Source: an uncultured Bacteroidales bacterium (GTDB lineage: Bacteria > Bacteroidota > Bacteroidia > Bacteroidales > P3). From it: 64,000 nucleotides of DNA. The stretch is taken from NCBI GenBank assembly GCA_944320415.1, contig CALUHJ010000017.1, forward strand, positions 1 through 64,000, given 5' to 3'. Positions 55,114 to 64,000 of the stretch are shown here, piece by piece. Position 1 is the first letter of the stretch; each line of letters starts with the position of its first letter. Both the position numbers and the translations under genes were made by a program. The notes beneath the pieces were generated by a model that saw only the letters and a program-made list of their open reading frames with translations, did no database searches and was not told the origin of the DNA.

Positions 55114-56526
55114 TTACTTTTCAAAAGAGACCGTTGTGGTCTTGTTCGATTCTATTTTAAATTCCTTTATCACCGTCTGAGTCGTCTTTGTGGCGTTCTT
55201 TGACCTCAATACGACCATATATTGTCCGGGCAAAAGGTTTATCGTTTCATTCAACAGTTCTTCCTCAAGGTTGCACACCCACTTGGTTTCCTCACTGTCT
55301 CTGACGAATATGCTTCCCAATACCTTCTGTTTGCCCTTGCTAAGATACAATGTGCCGCTTTGAGGTATCTCTATTGTGGTTGTGGAGCTTTGTCCTATTT
55401 CCACGTTTTCTATGTTAAGACGCGGCAGCGTAAGTATTTCGAGGTCGTATTTGCCTACAAGATAACGTTCCGACTTGTTCAAGGGCTGTATGTTCACCGC
55501 ATCGGGTTTGCCAGATTCCCTGACTATGACCTGTATGCCGTCCTTCATCCTGCGGTCCTGTTCCGCCCACTTGATTATCATGTTGCCCTGAGGGGACTTT
55601 ATGGGTATTATGGTGTGACGGCCTGGGTTCAACTGCACATTCTCCACCTTGACCGGCGGTATGGTATGCACCACTATGTCGTAGTTTATCAAAGGGTCAA
55701 GCACAAGGGTATCCGAAAGGCCCTTGGCGTTGAAGGTGTGCATGAAGGTGTATCTCAACACCTTGCTCTGCGAGTCGTAGAAGGTCATGGGAACATTCGT
55801 TTCACTTGCCTCCATGTAGGAATCCAGCAGGTTGACCTGCGAGGTGGTATTGTTCAGAGCCTGATAGACTATGTTGTTCAATGCCTTGGAGAACTCTATT
55901 TCATTGCCTACCTCATAGTAAGTGCCTGCACATTCGAAATATTTGCTCAAACCCCTTCCTATTCCTATTACGAACGGCTTTAGAAAGGCCCCCTGTTTCT
56001 GCAGTTCCCTGGATGCCTTGCACACATCGCCCGAACACTCGTCTATTCCGTCGGTTATCAATATCACTATGTTCCTGCAGTTGTCGCAGTCCGGAAAATC
56101 GGTGACGCAACGACGCAGTGACGAGGCTATAGGCGAACTTCCGCGAGGCACGAGAGCCTTGAGCTTGGCCTTTATCTGATCGGTGTTGTTCGGTGCGAAG
56201 CCAACCTCCAGACGGGTGTCGTCACAGTCCTGCGGAGGGAAGTTCTTGGTATGTCCGAAGGCTCTCAATGCCATCTCCACACCGGGACGTCCGCTCAAAG
56301 TATCGACAATGTTGGATATGAGCGACTGCGCTATCTTTATCTTGGTATTGCTCTGCCACATGCCGTACATGCTGTTGGAGCAGTCCAGAACAAACAGAAT
56401 CCTTGTCTTCTGGAAAACATCCTCCTTGGTCACCTTGACCCCCTTGGGCTGGCAGTGAAGCAGACCGAAGCCCCCGAAGACAAAGACCATAACCAATATA
56501 AAATCGTAACAAGCTCTTTTCGTCAT
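55114..56526 (-). CDS. VWA-domain protein, exported
   Basis: A 470-aa protein starting at the ATG at 56526 (MTKRACYDFILVMVF). A signal or anchor segment is followed by a von Willebrand A domain whose MIDAS motif is VLDCSNSMYG, with GSSPIASSL and ITDGIDEC completing the metal site. The second half is a repeat-rich beta domain (INLLPGQYMVVLRSKN). It lies inside the split transketolase operon and is cotranscribed by position. Role unknown; VWA domains bind partner proteins through a metal. Confidence 0.82.
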   Translation of the reverse strand: MTKRACYDFILVMVFVFGGFGLLHCQPKGVKVTKEDVFQKTRILFVLDCSNSMYGMWQSNTKIKIAQSLISNIVDTLSGRPGVEMALRAFGHTKNFPPQDCDDTRLEVGFAPNNTDQIKAKLKALVPRGSSPIASSLRRCVTDFPDCDNCRNIVILITDGIDECSGDVCKASRELQKQGAFLKPFVIGIGRGLSKYFECAGTYYEVGNEIEFSKALNNIVYQALNNTTSQVNLLDSYMEASETNVPMTFYDSQSKVLRYTFMHTFNAKGLSDTLVLDPLINYDIVVHTIPPVKVENVQLNPGRHTIIPIKSPQGNMIIKWAEQDRRMKDGIQVIVRESGKPDAVNIQPLNKSERYLVGKYDLEILTLPRLNIENVEIGQSSTTTIEIPQSGTLYLSKGKQKVLGSIFVRDSEETKWVCNLEEELLNETINLLPGQYMVVLRSKNATKTTQTVIKEFKIESNKTTTVSFEK

Positions 56527-56549
56527 CCTGTTCAAAAGAAACGTTTATG

Positions 56550-57395
56550 CTAATAGTCGCCCAAAGTTTCCTCCAATTGAGAAAGGGCCTTGGCAACCTG
56601 TTCTTCATTAGGTGCGGTGCCGTGCCATTTGTTGTCGTCCTGCATGAAGTCCACGCCGAAGCCCATGTGTGTCTTCATCAATATGACAACAGGTCTGGAC
56701 TGTCCTGTTTCCGCCTTGGCCTTGCGCAATCCGTCCACAACGCTTTGCATGTCGTTGCCGTCCATTGTTACCGTCTTCCACATGAAGGCCTCGAACTTCT
56801 TCTCCAAATCGCCAAGAGAACATACCTTGTCGGTAGTGCCGTCTATCTGAAGGTTGTTGACATCCACTATAGCTATAAGGTTGTCCACATGTTTAGCTCC
56901 CGCAAACATGACAGCCTCCCATATCTGTCCCTCCTGCAATTCCCCGTCGCCGTGAAGGGTATATACCAGCTTGTCGCATCCGTCCATCTTCTTGGCAATG
57001 GCAGCCCCTATGCCGACGGAAAGACCCTGTCCCAAAGAACCAGACGCTTGTCTTATGCCCGGCAACTTGTCGTGAACGCTCGGATGTCCCTGCAAACGGC
57101 TTCCCAAACGCCTGAACGTGCCGAGTTCCTTTACCGGAAAATAACCCCTTCTGGCCAACACGCTGTACCATACAGGTGAAATATGTCCGTTTGACAAAAA
57201 GAACATGTCTTCGTTTCTGCCCTTTCTGTCAAAATGTTCCGGATCCAAATCCATGTGTCCGAAATATAGTGCGGTCATCACATCGGCACAACCGAGACTT
57301 CCTCCGGGATGTCCCGAAGAAGCTCCGCCCACCATTCTTATTATGTCTCTTCTGACCTGAGTTGCGATTCTTTTCAATTCGATAATATCAGTCAT
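56550..57395 (-). CDS. Transketolase, N-terminal (thiamine diphosphate) subunit
   Basis: A 281-aa protein with the ThDP-binding domain: GGASSGHPGGSLGCADVMTA, HISPVWYSVLARRGY, and the GDGELQEGQIWEA to DVNNLQIDG motif that binds Mg-diphosphate. Together with 54137-55093 it makes a complete transketolase of the non-oxidative pentose phosphate pathway. First gene of the operon. Confidence 0.94.
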   Translation of the reverse strand: MTDIIELKRIATQVRRDIIRMVGGASSGHPGGSLGCADVMTALYFGHMDLDPEHFDRKGRNEDMFFLSNGHISPVWYSVLARRGYFPVKELGTFRRLGSRLQGHPSVHDKLPGIRQASGSLGQGLSVGIGAAIAKKMDGCDKLVYTLHGDGELQEGQIWEAVMFAGAKHVDNLIAIVDVNNLQIDGTTDKVCSLGDLEKKFEAFMWKTVTMDGNDMQSVVDGLRKAKAETGQSRPVVILMKTHMGFGVDFMQDDNKWHGTAPNEEQVAKALSQLEETLGDY

Positions 57396-57422
57396 CTTTC
57401 CTTAGTGTTTTAAATGCTTCTG

Positions 57423-57430
57423 CAAAGGTA
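57423..57430 (-). promoter_or_regulatory. -7 box of the split transketolase operon
   Basis: TACCTTTG on the minus strand, 28 bases before the start codon. Confidence 0.5.
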
Positions 57431-57466
57431 GTCATTTTTTGCAATTTCCCCGGTGCTATTCTCACT

Positions 57467-57505
57467 AAAAAAAACAAAGGGTGGCGCAATCCAATCGCAC
57501 CACCC
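57467..57505 (-). terminator. Terminator of the duplicated lipoprotein genes
   Basis: On the minus strand a 12-bp stem (plus 57494-57505 with 57479-57490, two wobble pairs, 3-base loop) runs into TTTGTTTTTTTT. Confidence 0.75.
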
Positions 57506-57532
57506 GGATAACATAAAAACAAGATTAATAAT

Positions 57533-58036
57533 TTATTTCACTTCTATTGAAAATATGTTTTGAGACCTAACGTCTACGGCTCCCGTTGTCATGATGGTGG
57601 AATTTTCGTCAAGGTTCAATTCCGAATAACGGGGATATTCCAGAAGATTGTTCACTACCCATTTGCCTTTCGGAAGATTCAAAACCGTAATTTCCATATC
57701 CCTGTACTGACCGTCATTGGACGCGGCACTTGAATACCATCTTTCAACCACATAAACAGTATCATTGACTATCTCCGTATATATCCTGGAATTGTCCGCC
57801 TCACATTCGCAGCGGGTATTCTTTCTGCTTATGACAAGTTCATTGTCTTTTACATTCCATGTCAATTCTTCTTCAGGACTTTCCAAAGCAGAATCGTATG
57901 TACATTCCCCCAAATCGGAATAAAACGCCTCCACGGATTCCTTACCCGTTGTTTTATCGTTATTATTTTCCTGTTCGCAGGCAACAAAGGCCAAAGAGGC
58001 AAACAGGATAGCAATATAAATCTTCATTGTTTTCAT
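57533..58036 (-). CDS. Lipoprotein, tandem duplicate 2
   Basis: A 167-aa lipoprotein; start at MKTMKIYIAILFAS by comparison with its twin. Lipobox FVAC. After a Glu/Asn-rich linker the body contains ERWYSSAASNDGQYRDMEIT and GKWVVNNLLEYP, matching ERWYSSLEANTPYFRDTELT and GQWVVKNILEFP in the twin. The first 45 codons are nearly identical between the two genes, the rest has diverged. Likely an outer-membrane or periplasmic lipoprotein of unknown role. Confidence 0.75.
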   Translation of the reverse strand: MKTMKIYIAILFASLAFVACEQENNNDKTTGKESVEAFYSDLGECTYDSALESPEEELTWNVKDNELVISRKNTRCECEADNSRIYTEIVNDTVYVVERWYSSAASNDGQYRDMEITVLNLPKGKWVVNNLLEYPRYSELNLDENSTIMTTGAVDVRSQNIFSIEVK

Positions 58037-58049
58037 CTTGAAATAAGTT

Positions 58050-58568
58050 TTAATGTTCAGCACTCTGTTTTACCTCTATTGAAAACGTGTTGCACGAAGA
58101 AACGCCTACGGAGGCATTAAAATCCGTGCATGCGATTTCGGGATGACAGTGATAGGAAGGGAACTCCAGAATGTTTTTCACCACCCATTGTCCCGGCTTC
58201 AAATTCTCGACAGTCAGCTCCGTATCGCGGAAATAAGGCGTATTGGCTTCCAGACTCGAATACCAACGTTCAATGATATAGACAGTGTTGTCCACATACT
58301 CTACATATATACGGGAATCGGAATAATGCAGAGGCCACAAGGTGTTTTCCCTTTTGATGGTCAAAGTATTGCCATCGAGCTGCCAATTGTACTGTTCCTT
58401 CGGTCTGGCACCGGTTTCCAATTGCATAGGAACACACTCTCCCAAATTGGAATAAAACGCCTCCACGGATTCCTTACCCGTTGTTTTATCGTTATTATTT
58501 TCCTGTTCGCAGGCAACAAAGGCCAGAGAGGCAAACAGAACAACAAAACAAATCTTGATTGTCTTCAT
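58050..58568 (-). CDS. Lipoprotein, tandem duplicate 1
   Basis: A 172-aa lipoprotein (MKTIKICFVVLFASLAFVAC, lipobox FVAC). It is the upstream twin of 57533-58036 and shares with it an exact block of about 76 bases around the lipobox and linker. A strong promoter precedes it. The family is not recognised. Confidence 0.78.
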   Translation of the reverse strand: MKTIKICFVVLFASLAFVACEQENNNDKTTGKESVEAFYSNLGECVPMQLETGARPKEQYNWQLDGNTLTIKRENTLWPLHYSDSRIYVEYVDNTVYIIERWYSSLEANTPYFRDTELTVENLKPGQWVVKNILEFPSYHCHPEIACTDFNASVGVSSCNTFSIEVKQSAEH

Positions 58569-58600
58569 GTTGATTAGTGTTTATGGTTAATAACTCTCGG

Positions 58601-58632
58601 CAAAGGTATAAACACTTCAATAAATATGCAAA
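58601..58632 (-). promoter_or_regulatory. Promoter of the duplicated lipoprotein genes
   Basis: TTTG (plus 58629-58632), 20 bases, TACCTTTG (plus 58601-58608) on the minus strand. Confidence 0.7.
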
Positions 58633-58660
58633 TATTTAGTTTTTTTTTGATATGCAAGAA

Positions 58661-59500
58661 TTATTTTATCAACATCAGAGTACCCTTCTGAGTGTGCTGC
58701 ATGCCTTTCATGTCCTTGAAGCGGACGAAATAGTAATAAGCTCCCTGAAGACAAAGGGAACCGTCATATTTGCCGTCCCAACCGCAGCTTATCTCGTTGC
58801 TTGCAAAAACCATCACTCCCTGACGGTTGTATATCTCAATTCTGTAATCGCTCACCTCCGCCTGTGCAGGCTTGAATATGTTGTTGGTGCTTTCCGAAGG
58901 CGTAAACGCATTGGGTATGAACAACACCATGCGGTTCAATTCCTCTTCGGGAGCCTGCGGCGACTTGTCCGCAACATTAACAGCCGCATCTGCCCCATTC
59001 TCCTCCATTTTGGTTCCCTCCACCTTTGCGACAGGCTTTGCAGTCTTTGTCTTCGATATTTTATCAACCTTTACAACAGACTTTGCAACAACACTTTGCA
59101 TGTTGTTTGCTAATTCTTCACTTAATGTTACTTTGACCTCTTCTCTCAAACCCTCATGTTCGGTACGCACCCTCTCAACAGCTATGTTTTCTTTTTTGGT
59201 TTCAATTTTTTCTTTTCTGAAAAGATTTTTTTCTTTTCTGATTCCAATATCCTCTTTCGGCGTTTGCGTCCGCACCTTGTCCTGCACCGCAATATCCTTG
59301 TCATTCTCCGGCCTTACGGGAGTGAATAGCATGACGCCCACAAAACCGAGAAGACAAAGCGATGCGGCAACTATCGCACCGACAAGGTAAGGATTTCTGC
59401 CCGAAGAAACCCTTCTGTCTATCTTTTCCCACAACTCCTTTGGCGGTTGTTCCTCATAATCTTTCAGTCTCTTGCCGAACTGTTCAAAATTCCTGTCCAT
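58661..59500 (-). CDS. Anti-sigma-like membrane protein with gliding/T9SS type B C-terminal domain
   Basis: A 279-aa protein starting at the ATG at 59500, two bases after the sigma factor stop. Residues 1-40 (MDRNFEQFGKRLKDYEEQPP, then ELWEKIDRRV) look like the cytoplasmic segment of Bacteroidota anti-sigma factors; one membrane helix follows (residues about 41-62); then a long Lys/Glu-rich linker; and residues about 190-279 are a CHU_C/gliding-motility-type domain (FIPNAFTPSESTNNIFKP; YRIEIYNRQGVMVF; GWDGKYDG). It probably holds the sigma factor at the membrane. The C-terminal domain, usually a T9SS signal, may be a periplasmic sensor. Confidence 0.7.
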   Translation of the reverse strand: MDRNFEQFGKRLKDYEEQPPKELWEKIDRRVSSGRNPYLVGAIVAASLCLLGFVGVMLFTPVRPENDKDIAVQDKVRTQTPKEDIGIRKEKNLFRKEKIETKKENIAVERVRTEHEGLREEVKVTLSEELANNMQSVVAKSVVKVDKISKTKTAKPVAKVEGTKMEENGADAAVNVADKSPQAPEEELNRMVLFIPNAFTPSESTNNIFKPAQAEVSDYRIEIYNRQGVMVFASNEISCGWDGKYDGSLCLQGAYYYFVRFKDMKGMQHTQKGTLMLIK

Positions 59501-59502
59501 AT

Positions 59503-60042
59503 TCAATATTGTCTCTTGTCCATTTTTTCAAAATATTCCCTGAGTATTCTTTTGGCCTTGAAGTTGAAACCTCTGAGCGTGTTTTGGTTGGCATTCCACA
59601 TTTGGGACAGTTCCTGATAGGAATAACCCTCTATTTCCACCATGTTGAACACCGTTCTGCACTCGTCTGGCAACTGCTCTATCGCCTTTATTATCTCCTC
59701 TGTGGAATAGTTGTCCACATTCAGCGTCTCTTTGCCCACATCGTAACTCTCCACGTCGGTGGAACACAGATAGGATTTGTCGTAACGGTAGTAGTTCAGG
59801 GCGTTGTTTATGAAAAGTCTCCGCAGCCAGCCTGCCAAAGAGCCCGAATGGCTGTACTTGTTGAGCTGACCGTATGCCTTCACGAAGGATTCCTGAAATA
59901 TGTCCTCTGCGTCCTGCCTGTTGCGGGCATAACGCAGGCATACTCCGAAGAGCATGGCGGAATATTTGTCATAAAGAGCCTTTTGGGCTTTCCTGTCGTT
60001 TTTCAGACACCCCTCGACCAATTCTTTGTCTGTCAGTTCCAT
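59503..60042 (-). CDS. ECF-type RNA polymerase sigma factor
   Basis: A 179-aa sigma-70 family factor. Region 2 is LYDKYSAMLFGVCLRYARNR followed by DAEDIFQESFVKAY; region 4 is the late helix-turn-helix EGYSYQELSQMWNANQNTLR. Followed directly by its likely membrane anti-sigma partner. Because that partner carries a T9SS-type domain, the regulon may concern secretion or the cell surface. Confidence 0.9.
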   Translation of the reverse strand: MELTDKELVEGCLKNDRKAQKALYDKYSAMLFGVCLRYARNRQDAEDIFQESFVKAYGQLNKYSHSGSLAGWLRRLFINNALNYYRYDKSYLCSTDVESYDVGKETLNVDNYSTEEIIKAIEQLPDECRTVFNMVEIEGYSYQELSQMWNANQNTLRGFNFKAKRILREYFEKMDKRQY

Positions 60043-60093
60043 TTGTTGTCAATGACACTTTTTCATGAGGATTTGTTTTGAAAAAAAAGAAAA

Positions 60094-60449
60094 GTGCAAC
60101 ATCTGTAAGCCGAGTTCTGTCAGCCTGAAACCAGGCCGTTCTATCATTAATCTAGGACCTGCCTCGCGACAGGCCTCAAACGACCTACCCCTCGGAGCGG
60201 ACGAGCAGCCCTTGATTCCGATATATTTGGTCTTTCAACTCATAAGGTTTACCCACCCGACCTATCGCTAAGCCGGGTTGTGAGCTCTTACCTCACATTT
60301 TCACCCTTACCTTTGCAGGCGGTTGTTTTCTGTGGCACTCTCTGTCAGGCTTTTCCCAAACCTGCCTACCCGTTAGGTAGTATGATGCTCTGTGTTGCTC
60401 GGACTTTCCTCCCGGAGACTTGTCTCCCGGCGATAGAACGATGTTGCAC
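60094..60449 (-). ncRNA. rnpB: RNase P RNA (class A)
   Basis: The minus strand reads GTGCAACATC at its 5' end and GATGTTGCAC at its 3' end, a perfect P1 helix. Inside are the conserved GAGGAAAGTCCGAGCA (CR I), ACAGAGAGTGCCACAGAAA, and near the 3' end the CR V part with ACAGAACTCGGCTTA. About 356 nucleotides, normal for a type A RNA. It is followed by a T-rich run (TTTTCTTTTTTTT) that ends transcription. Confidence 0.95.
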
Positions 60450-60457
60450 TATGTCTT

Positions 60458-62275
60458 TCACTGTTCTTTCTGGGCGGCGTTGGCTGCTCTTTTCCTTGCC
60501 GTCTCGTCCAACAGTATCTTTCTTATTCTCAGATGATGCGGAGTGATTTCAAGATATTCGTCCTCCGCTATGTATTCCATCGCTTCCTCCAACGAGAACT
60601 TGACGGCAGGCGCAATGTTGACCTTTTCGTCCGCTCCCGCCGAACGCATGTTTGAAAGCTTCTTGGTTATCGTAAGGTTGACCACTATGTCGTCGGGTCT
60701 CAGACCCTCTCCCACGACCATTCCTCCATACACTTCCTCACCCGGAGAAACGAAGAAACGACCTCTGTCCTGCAGTTTGTTTATAGAGTATTCTATTGCG
60801 GGACCTGTCTCCTTGGCTATGAGGGCTCCCATCCTTCTTCCCGTCATCTCTCCCTTCCAAGGTTCGTAGCCCTTCAGTCTGTGTGCCATTATGGCCTCTC
60901 CTTCCGAAGCGGTGAGGACGTTGTTTCTCAACCCTATAAGGCCTCTGGAAGGTATGGTGAACTCTATGTGGGATCTGTCGCCCTGCGGCTCTATGGAGTT
61001 TATCTCTCCCTTGCGGTTGGTGACCAGTTCTATCACCCTGCCCGAGAACTGTTCGGGAACGACTATCGTCAACTGCTCAACAGGCTCGCACTTCTGCCCG
61101 TCGATTTCCTTGATGATTACCTTTGGCTGTCCGACCTGCAGTTCGTAGCCTTCCCTCCTCATGGTCTCTATCAGTATGGAAAGATGCAGTATTCCGCGTC
61201 CGTAAACGATGAGCGAATCGGGCGAGTCCGTCTCCTCCACTCTCATTGCGAGGTTCTTTTCAAGCTCGGCGTAAAGACGTTCCCTCAAGTGGCGTGAGGT
61301 GACATACTTTCCGTCCCTGCCGTAGAAAGGAGAGTTGTTGATGGTGAAAAGCATGCTCATCGTAGGGTCGTCAACCTTTATTGGCTTGAGCGGTTGCGGC
61401 TCTTCGGCATCGCAAACCGTATCGCCTATGTCGAAGTTCTCCAGTCCGAGCACGGCACATATCTCGCCGGCCTGAACAGGCGTCTTTATCTTTTCCTTTG
61501 CCAATCCTTCGAATACATACAGCTCTTTAATCCTTGAGCGTATCATCTCCCCGTTCGGCTTAGCGAGCACAACGTCCTGGCCTGCCACAAGGCTGCCGCG
61601 GTGCAGCCGTCCGACGGCTATACGTCCCACGTAGGAGGAATAGTCCAAAGAGGAAATCATCAGCTGTGTGTTACCCTCTTCCGCCCTGTATGGCGGAATG
61701 TGTTCTATTATCTGGTCGAGCAGGTAGGATATGTCTTCAGTCGGTTTCTGCCAGTCCTCGCTCATCCAGCCCTGCTTTGACGAGCCGTAAACGGTAGGGA
61801 AATCCAACTGGTCTTCCGTTGCGCCGAGGTTGAACATAAGGTCGAACACCTTTTCCTGCGTATCGACAGGATTGCAGTTGGGTTTGTCCACCTTGTTGAT
61901 AACCACTATCGGCTTGAGGTTCAGCTCTATTGCCTTTTGAAGCACGAAACGCGTCTGCGGCATTGGGCCTTCGAAGGCATCGACAACGAGCAACACTCCG
62001 TCGGCCATGTTCAACACTCTTTCGACCTCTCCGCCGAAATCGCTGTGACCCGGAGTGTCTATTATGTTTATCTTGTAACCTTTGTAGCGTATGGATACGT
62101 TCTTGGAAAGAATGGTTATTCCCCTTTCCCTTTCGAGGTCGTTGTTGTCCAATATCAGTTCCTTTGTTTCCTGATTGTCCCTGAACAGTTTGGCCTGGTA
62201 AAGCATCCTGTCCACCAAAGTAGTCTTGCCATGGTCAACATGGGCTATTATCGCAACATTACGTATGTTCTGCAT
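60458..62275 (-). CDS. typA: Ribosome-associated GTPase TypA/BipA
   Basis: A 605-aa translational GTPase. G1 is [10 protein letters not shown]2 region RERGITI, G3 [11 protein letters not shown]4 NKVDKPNC. Elongation-factor-like domains follow and the C-terminal part ends with [16 protein letters not shown], as in BipA. It acts in 50S assembly and stress adaptation. It starts 18 bases after alaS and lies upstream of rnpB. Confidence 0.96.
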   Translation of the reverse strand: MQNIRNVAIIAHVDHGKTTLVDRMLYQAKLFRDNQETKELILDNNDLERERGITILSKNVSIRYKGYKINIIDTPGHSDFGGEVERVLNMADGVLLVVDAFEGPMPQTRFVLQKAIELNLKPIVVINKVDKPNCNPVDTQEKVFDLMFNLGATEDQLDFPTVYGSSKQGWMSEDWQKPTEDISYLLDQIIEHIPPYRAEEGNTQLMISSLDYSSYVGRIAVGRLHRGSLVAGQDVVLAKPNGEMIRSRIKELYVFEGLAKEKIKTPVQAGEICAVLGLENFDIGDTVCDAEEPQPLKPIKVDDPTMSMLFTINNSPFYGRDGKYVTSRHLRERLYAELEKNLAMRVEETDSPDSLIVYGRGILHLSILIETMRREGYELQVGQPKVIIKEIDGQKCEPVEQLTIVVPEQFSGRVIELVTNRKGEINSIEPQGDRSHIEFTIPSRGLIGLRNNVLTASEGEAIMAHRLKGYEPWKGEMTGRRMGALIAKETGPAIEYSINKLQDRGRFFVSPGEEVYGGMVVGEGLRPDDIVVNLTITKKLSNMRSAGADEKVNIAPAVKFSLEEAMEYIAEDEYLEITPHHLRIRKILLDETARKRAANAAQKEQ

Positions 62276-62292
62276 TTTGTTCCGTTTGGTTT

Positions 62293-64000
62293 TTATTCAA
62301 GTACGTTTCTCTTTATCTCTTCCACGGCGGCAAACAGTCCCGAAGCGTCCTTTCCGCCTGCGGTAGCGAAGTGTTTCTGTCCGCCTCCACCACCTTTGAT
62401 GTGCTTTGCGGCCTGACGTATCAAGGCTGCGGCATCCTTGCCCTGCGCAACAAGGCTTTCGCCGAGCATGAGGGTAAGGCCGACCTTGCCGTCCGTCTCT
62501 CCCGAAGCGATGAAGCATAGATCGGAATAAACATCCCTAAGTCTGAAAGCCATGTCCTTAACAGCATCCGCCCCTATAGAGTCAGTGTTTAGCTCTATGA
62601 GGCTAATCCCTTCTTTATGAACGGCTTGTTCCTTCAGCTTGTCAACCATCAAGGCGACTTTTTCCTTTTGGAAACGCTCCAGTTCAGCCTTCAGTCTGGC
62701 ATCCTCCTCTATCATTTTCTTGACGGAGTGCAACACATTCGGACTTGCGGCAAAGAGAGAACGCATTTCCTTCATCATGTCAACCATCGCGTTGAAGTAT
62801 TCCTCGCAAGCCTCCCCGCTTACCGCCTCTATACGTCTTACGCCTGCGGCAACGGCCGTCTCGCTCATTATGTTTATCATTCCAATCCTTCCAGTGGAGG
62901 ATGCGTGAGTACCTCCGCACAACTCTATGCTCTGACCGAAGCGTACGCAACGAACCTTGTCGCCGTATTTTTCCCCGAACAAAGCCATCGCTCCCATGTT
63001 CCGTGCCTCCTCGATAGGGATATCCCTGAACTCTTCCAAAGGATAGTCCTCGCGTATTGCGGCATTGACCAGACGTTCCACCTGTCTTATCTCCTCTTCC
63101 GTCAACTTGCTCGGATGAGAGAAGTCGAAACGAAGCCTGTCTTCATTTACATACGAACCCTTCTGCTCTACATGATTGCCAAGGACCTGTCTCAAGGCAT
63201 TGTGAAGAAGATGCGTTGCGGTATGGTTGGCCTCTATCGCCCTGCGTCTTTTACTGTCAACGACAAGGGCAAATTCGGTCTGAAGGTTCTTTGGAAGCCT
63301 TTTCACTATATGAACGGTGAGTTTGTTCTCCTTTTGTGTGTCTATGATTTCTATGCGTTCCTCTCCGTTGTCCATGTATCCGCGGTCTCCGACCTGGCCT
63401 CCCATTTCGGCATAGAAAGGAGTGCGTTCAAAGACAAGCTGATACAGTTCGGCATTCTTGGTGACCAGTTTCCTGTACTTCAAAAGTGACGACCTCGTTT
63501 CCAAGACATCATAGCCCAGAAAGTCGCCCGAACCGCCATCTTCCACCAGTTCGACCCAGTCGCCTGCCGTACTCTTGGCCGCATTGCGCGAACGCTCCTT
63601 CTGCTTTTGCAGGTTGTCCTCAAAGGCTTTCATATCAAGTCCGTAACCTTTTTCCCTTGCCATCAGTTCCGTCAAATCGACCGGAAAACCATAAGTATCG
63701 AACAACTCGAAAGCAAAGTCCCCGTCTATCACTCCCGATTCCGTCTCGGAGACATATTTTTCAAATTTTGCTATTCCGTTGGACAAGGTACGCAGGAAGG
63801 ACTGTTCTTCCTCCCTTATTATCTTATCTATCAACGTTCTTTGTTTTACAAGTTCCGGATACTGCTCTCCCATCTGTTCGGTCAAGACCCCTACAAGTCG
63901 GTACATGAAAGGTTTGTCGAAGTTAAGGAATGTATAGCCGTACCTTACGGCCCGTCTCAATATTCTCCTTATTACGTAGCCTGCCTTGGCGTTGGATGGC
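62293..64000 (-). CDS. alaS: Alanyl-tRNA synthetase, C-terminal part (runs off the window)
   Basis: The minus-strand frame is open to the edge (upstream residues NAKAGYVIRRILRRAVRYGY), so the N-terminal catalytic domain lies beyond base 64000. Visible are the end of the tRNA-recognition domain, the editing domain with HTATHLLHNALRQVLG (given as NHTATHLLH) and CGGTHASSTGRIG, and the C-Ala domain ending GGGGGQKHFATAGGKD. It charges tRNA-Ala. At least 569 codons are present. Confidence 0.95.
   Translation of the reverse strand, partial: PSNAKAGYVIRRILRRAVRYGYTFLNFDKPFMYRLVGVLTEQMGEQYPELVKQRTLIDKIIREEEQSFLRTLSNGIAKFEKYVSETESGVIDGDFAFELFDTYGFPVDLTELMAREKGYGLDMKAFEDNLQKQKERSRNAAKSTAGDWVELVEDGGSGDFLGYDVLETRSSLLKYRKLVTKNAELYQLVFERTPFYAEMGGQVGDRGYMDNGEERIEIIDTQKENKLTVHIVKRLPKNLQTEFALVVDSKRRRAIEANHTATHLLHNALRQVLGNHVEQKGSYVNEDRLRFDFSHPSKLTEEEIRQVERLVNAAIREDYPLEEFRDIPIEEARNMGAMALFGEKYGDKVRCVRFGQSIELCGGTHASSTGRIGMINIMSETAVAAGVRRIEAVSGEACEEYFNAMVDMMKEMRSLFAASPNVLHSVKKMIEEDARLKAELERFQKEKVALMVDKLKEQAVHKEGISLIELNTDSIGADAVKDMAFRLRDVYSDLCFIASGETDGKVGLTLMLGESLVAQGKDAAALIRQAAKHIKGGGGGQKHFATAGGKDASGLFAAVEEIKRNVLE

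Noticed and set aside
56550..57395. Truncated transketolase pseudogene
   Set aside because: The two halves are the known split form and both are complete at domain borders.

Overview
The window looks like chromosome of a Bacteroidales (Bacteroidota) bacterium. Many genes are preceded by the Bacteroidota promoter pattern (a -33 TTTG-like box, 19-20 bases, then TAnnTTTG). NusB is the long form (320 aa), DUF1573, YbbR, PPOX and YfhO genes have the forms usual in the phylum, and two proteins carry type IX secretion (T9SS) sorting domains. Lysine 2,3-aminomutase with KamB and KamC points to an amino-acid fermenter. I cannot name the species.

Region by region. 1-9.2 kb is accessory DNA: an AAA ATPase/TOPRIM-like pair that resembles phage-defence modules; an AT-rich His-Xaa-Ser (Hxs) peptide-modification operon (hxsD-hxsB-hxsC-hxsA) in which hxsB is broken by a frameshift and an amber codon; a strongly folded intergenic element; and a GC-rich replication-like module of an integrated element (RepA-like ATPase, HTH protein, DUF6371-type zinc-finger protein, HU-like protein) with no integrase in view. 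9.2-17.8 kb holds a metal P-type ATPase divergent from a Fur-family regulator, and a six-gene TolC/HlyD/two-ATPase/two-permease ABC-2 efflux operon. 17.9-23.4 kb carries a PPOX flavoprotein, truA, two related outer-membrane proteins (the second broken by an amber codon), ilvE, a family 9 glycosyltransferase and a DUF805 protein. 23.4-24.4 kb is a uracil-DNA-glycosylase-like gene between two identical 50-bp repeats, each holding a promoter. 24.5-31.6 kb is a plus-strand run: nusB, DUF1573, yajC, ybbR, coaE, a T9SS trypsin-like protease, a small lipoprotein, a SprT-like protein, zupT and an exported flavodoxin. 31.6-45.1 kb has YfhO, gyrB, two unknown genes, kamABC, and the group DUF4834/USP/rhomboid/mutL. 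45.2-47.9 kb is a type II restriction-modification cassette with two adenine methylases, lying between promoter-like repeats directly upstream of gyrA. 48-60 kb carries gyrA, a TPR protein, a Pif1-type helicase, a split transketolase with a VWA gene between its halves, tandem duplicated lipoproteins, and an ECF sigma factor with a membrane protein ending in a gliding/T9SS-type domain. 60-64 kb has RNase P RNA, typA and the C-terminal part of alaS.

The most interesting items are the Hxs operon with its (Ser-His-Ser)9 peptide and damaged maturase, the structured element in front of it, the ATPase/TOPRIM pair, and the two small cassettes (glycosylase-like and restriction-modification) that sit between duplicated promoter segments. 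No rRNA, tRNA or CRISPR array was found. All functional calls rest on reading motifs and family resemblance by eye; no database search was run.
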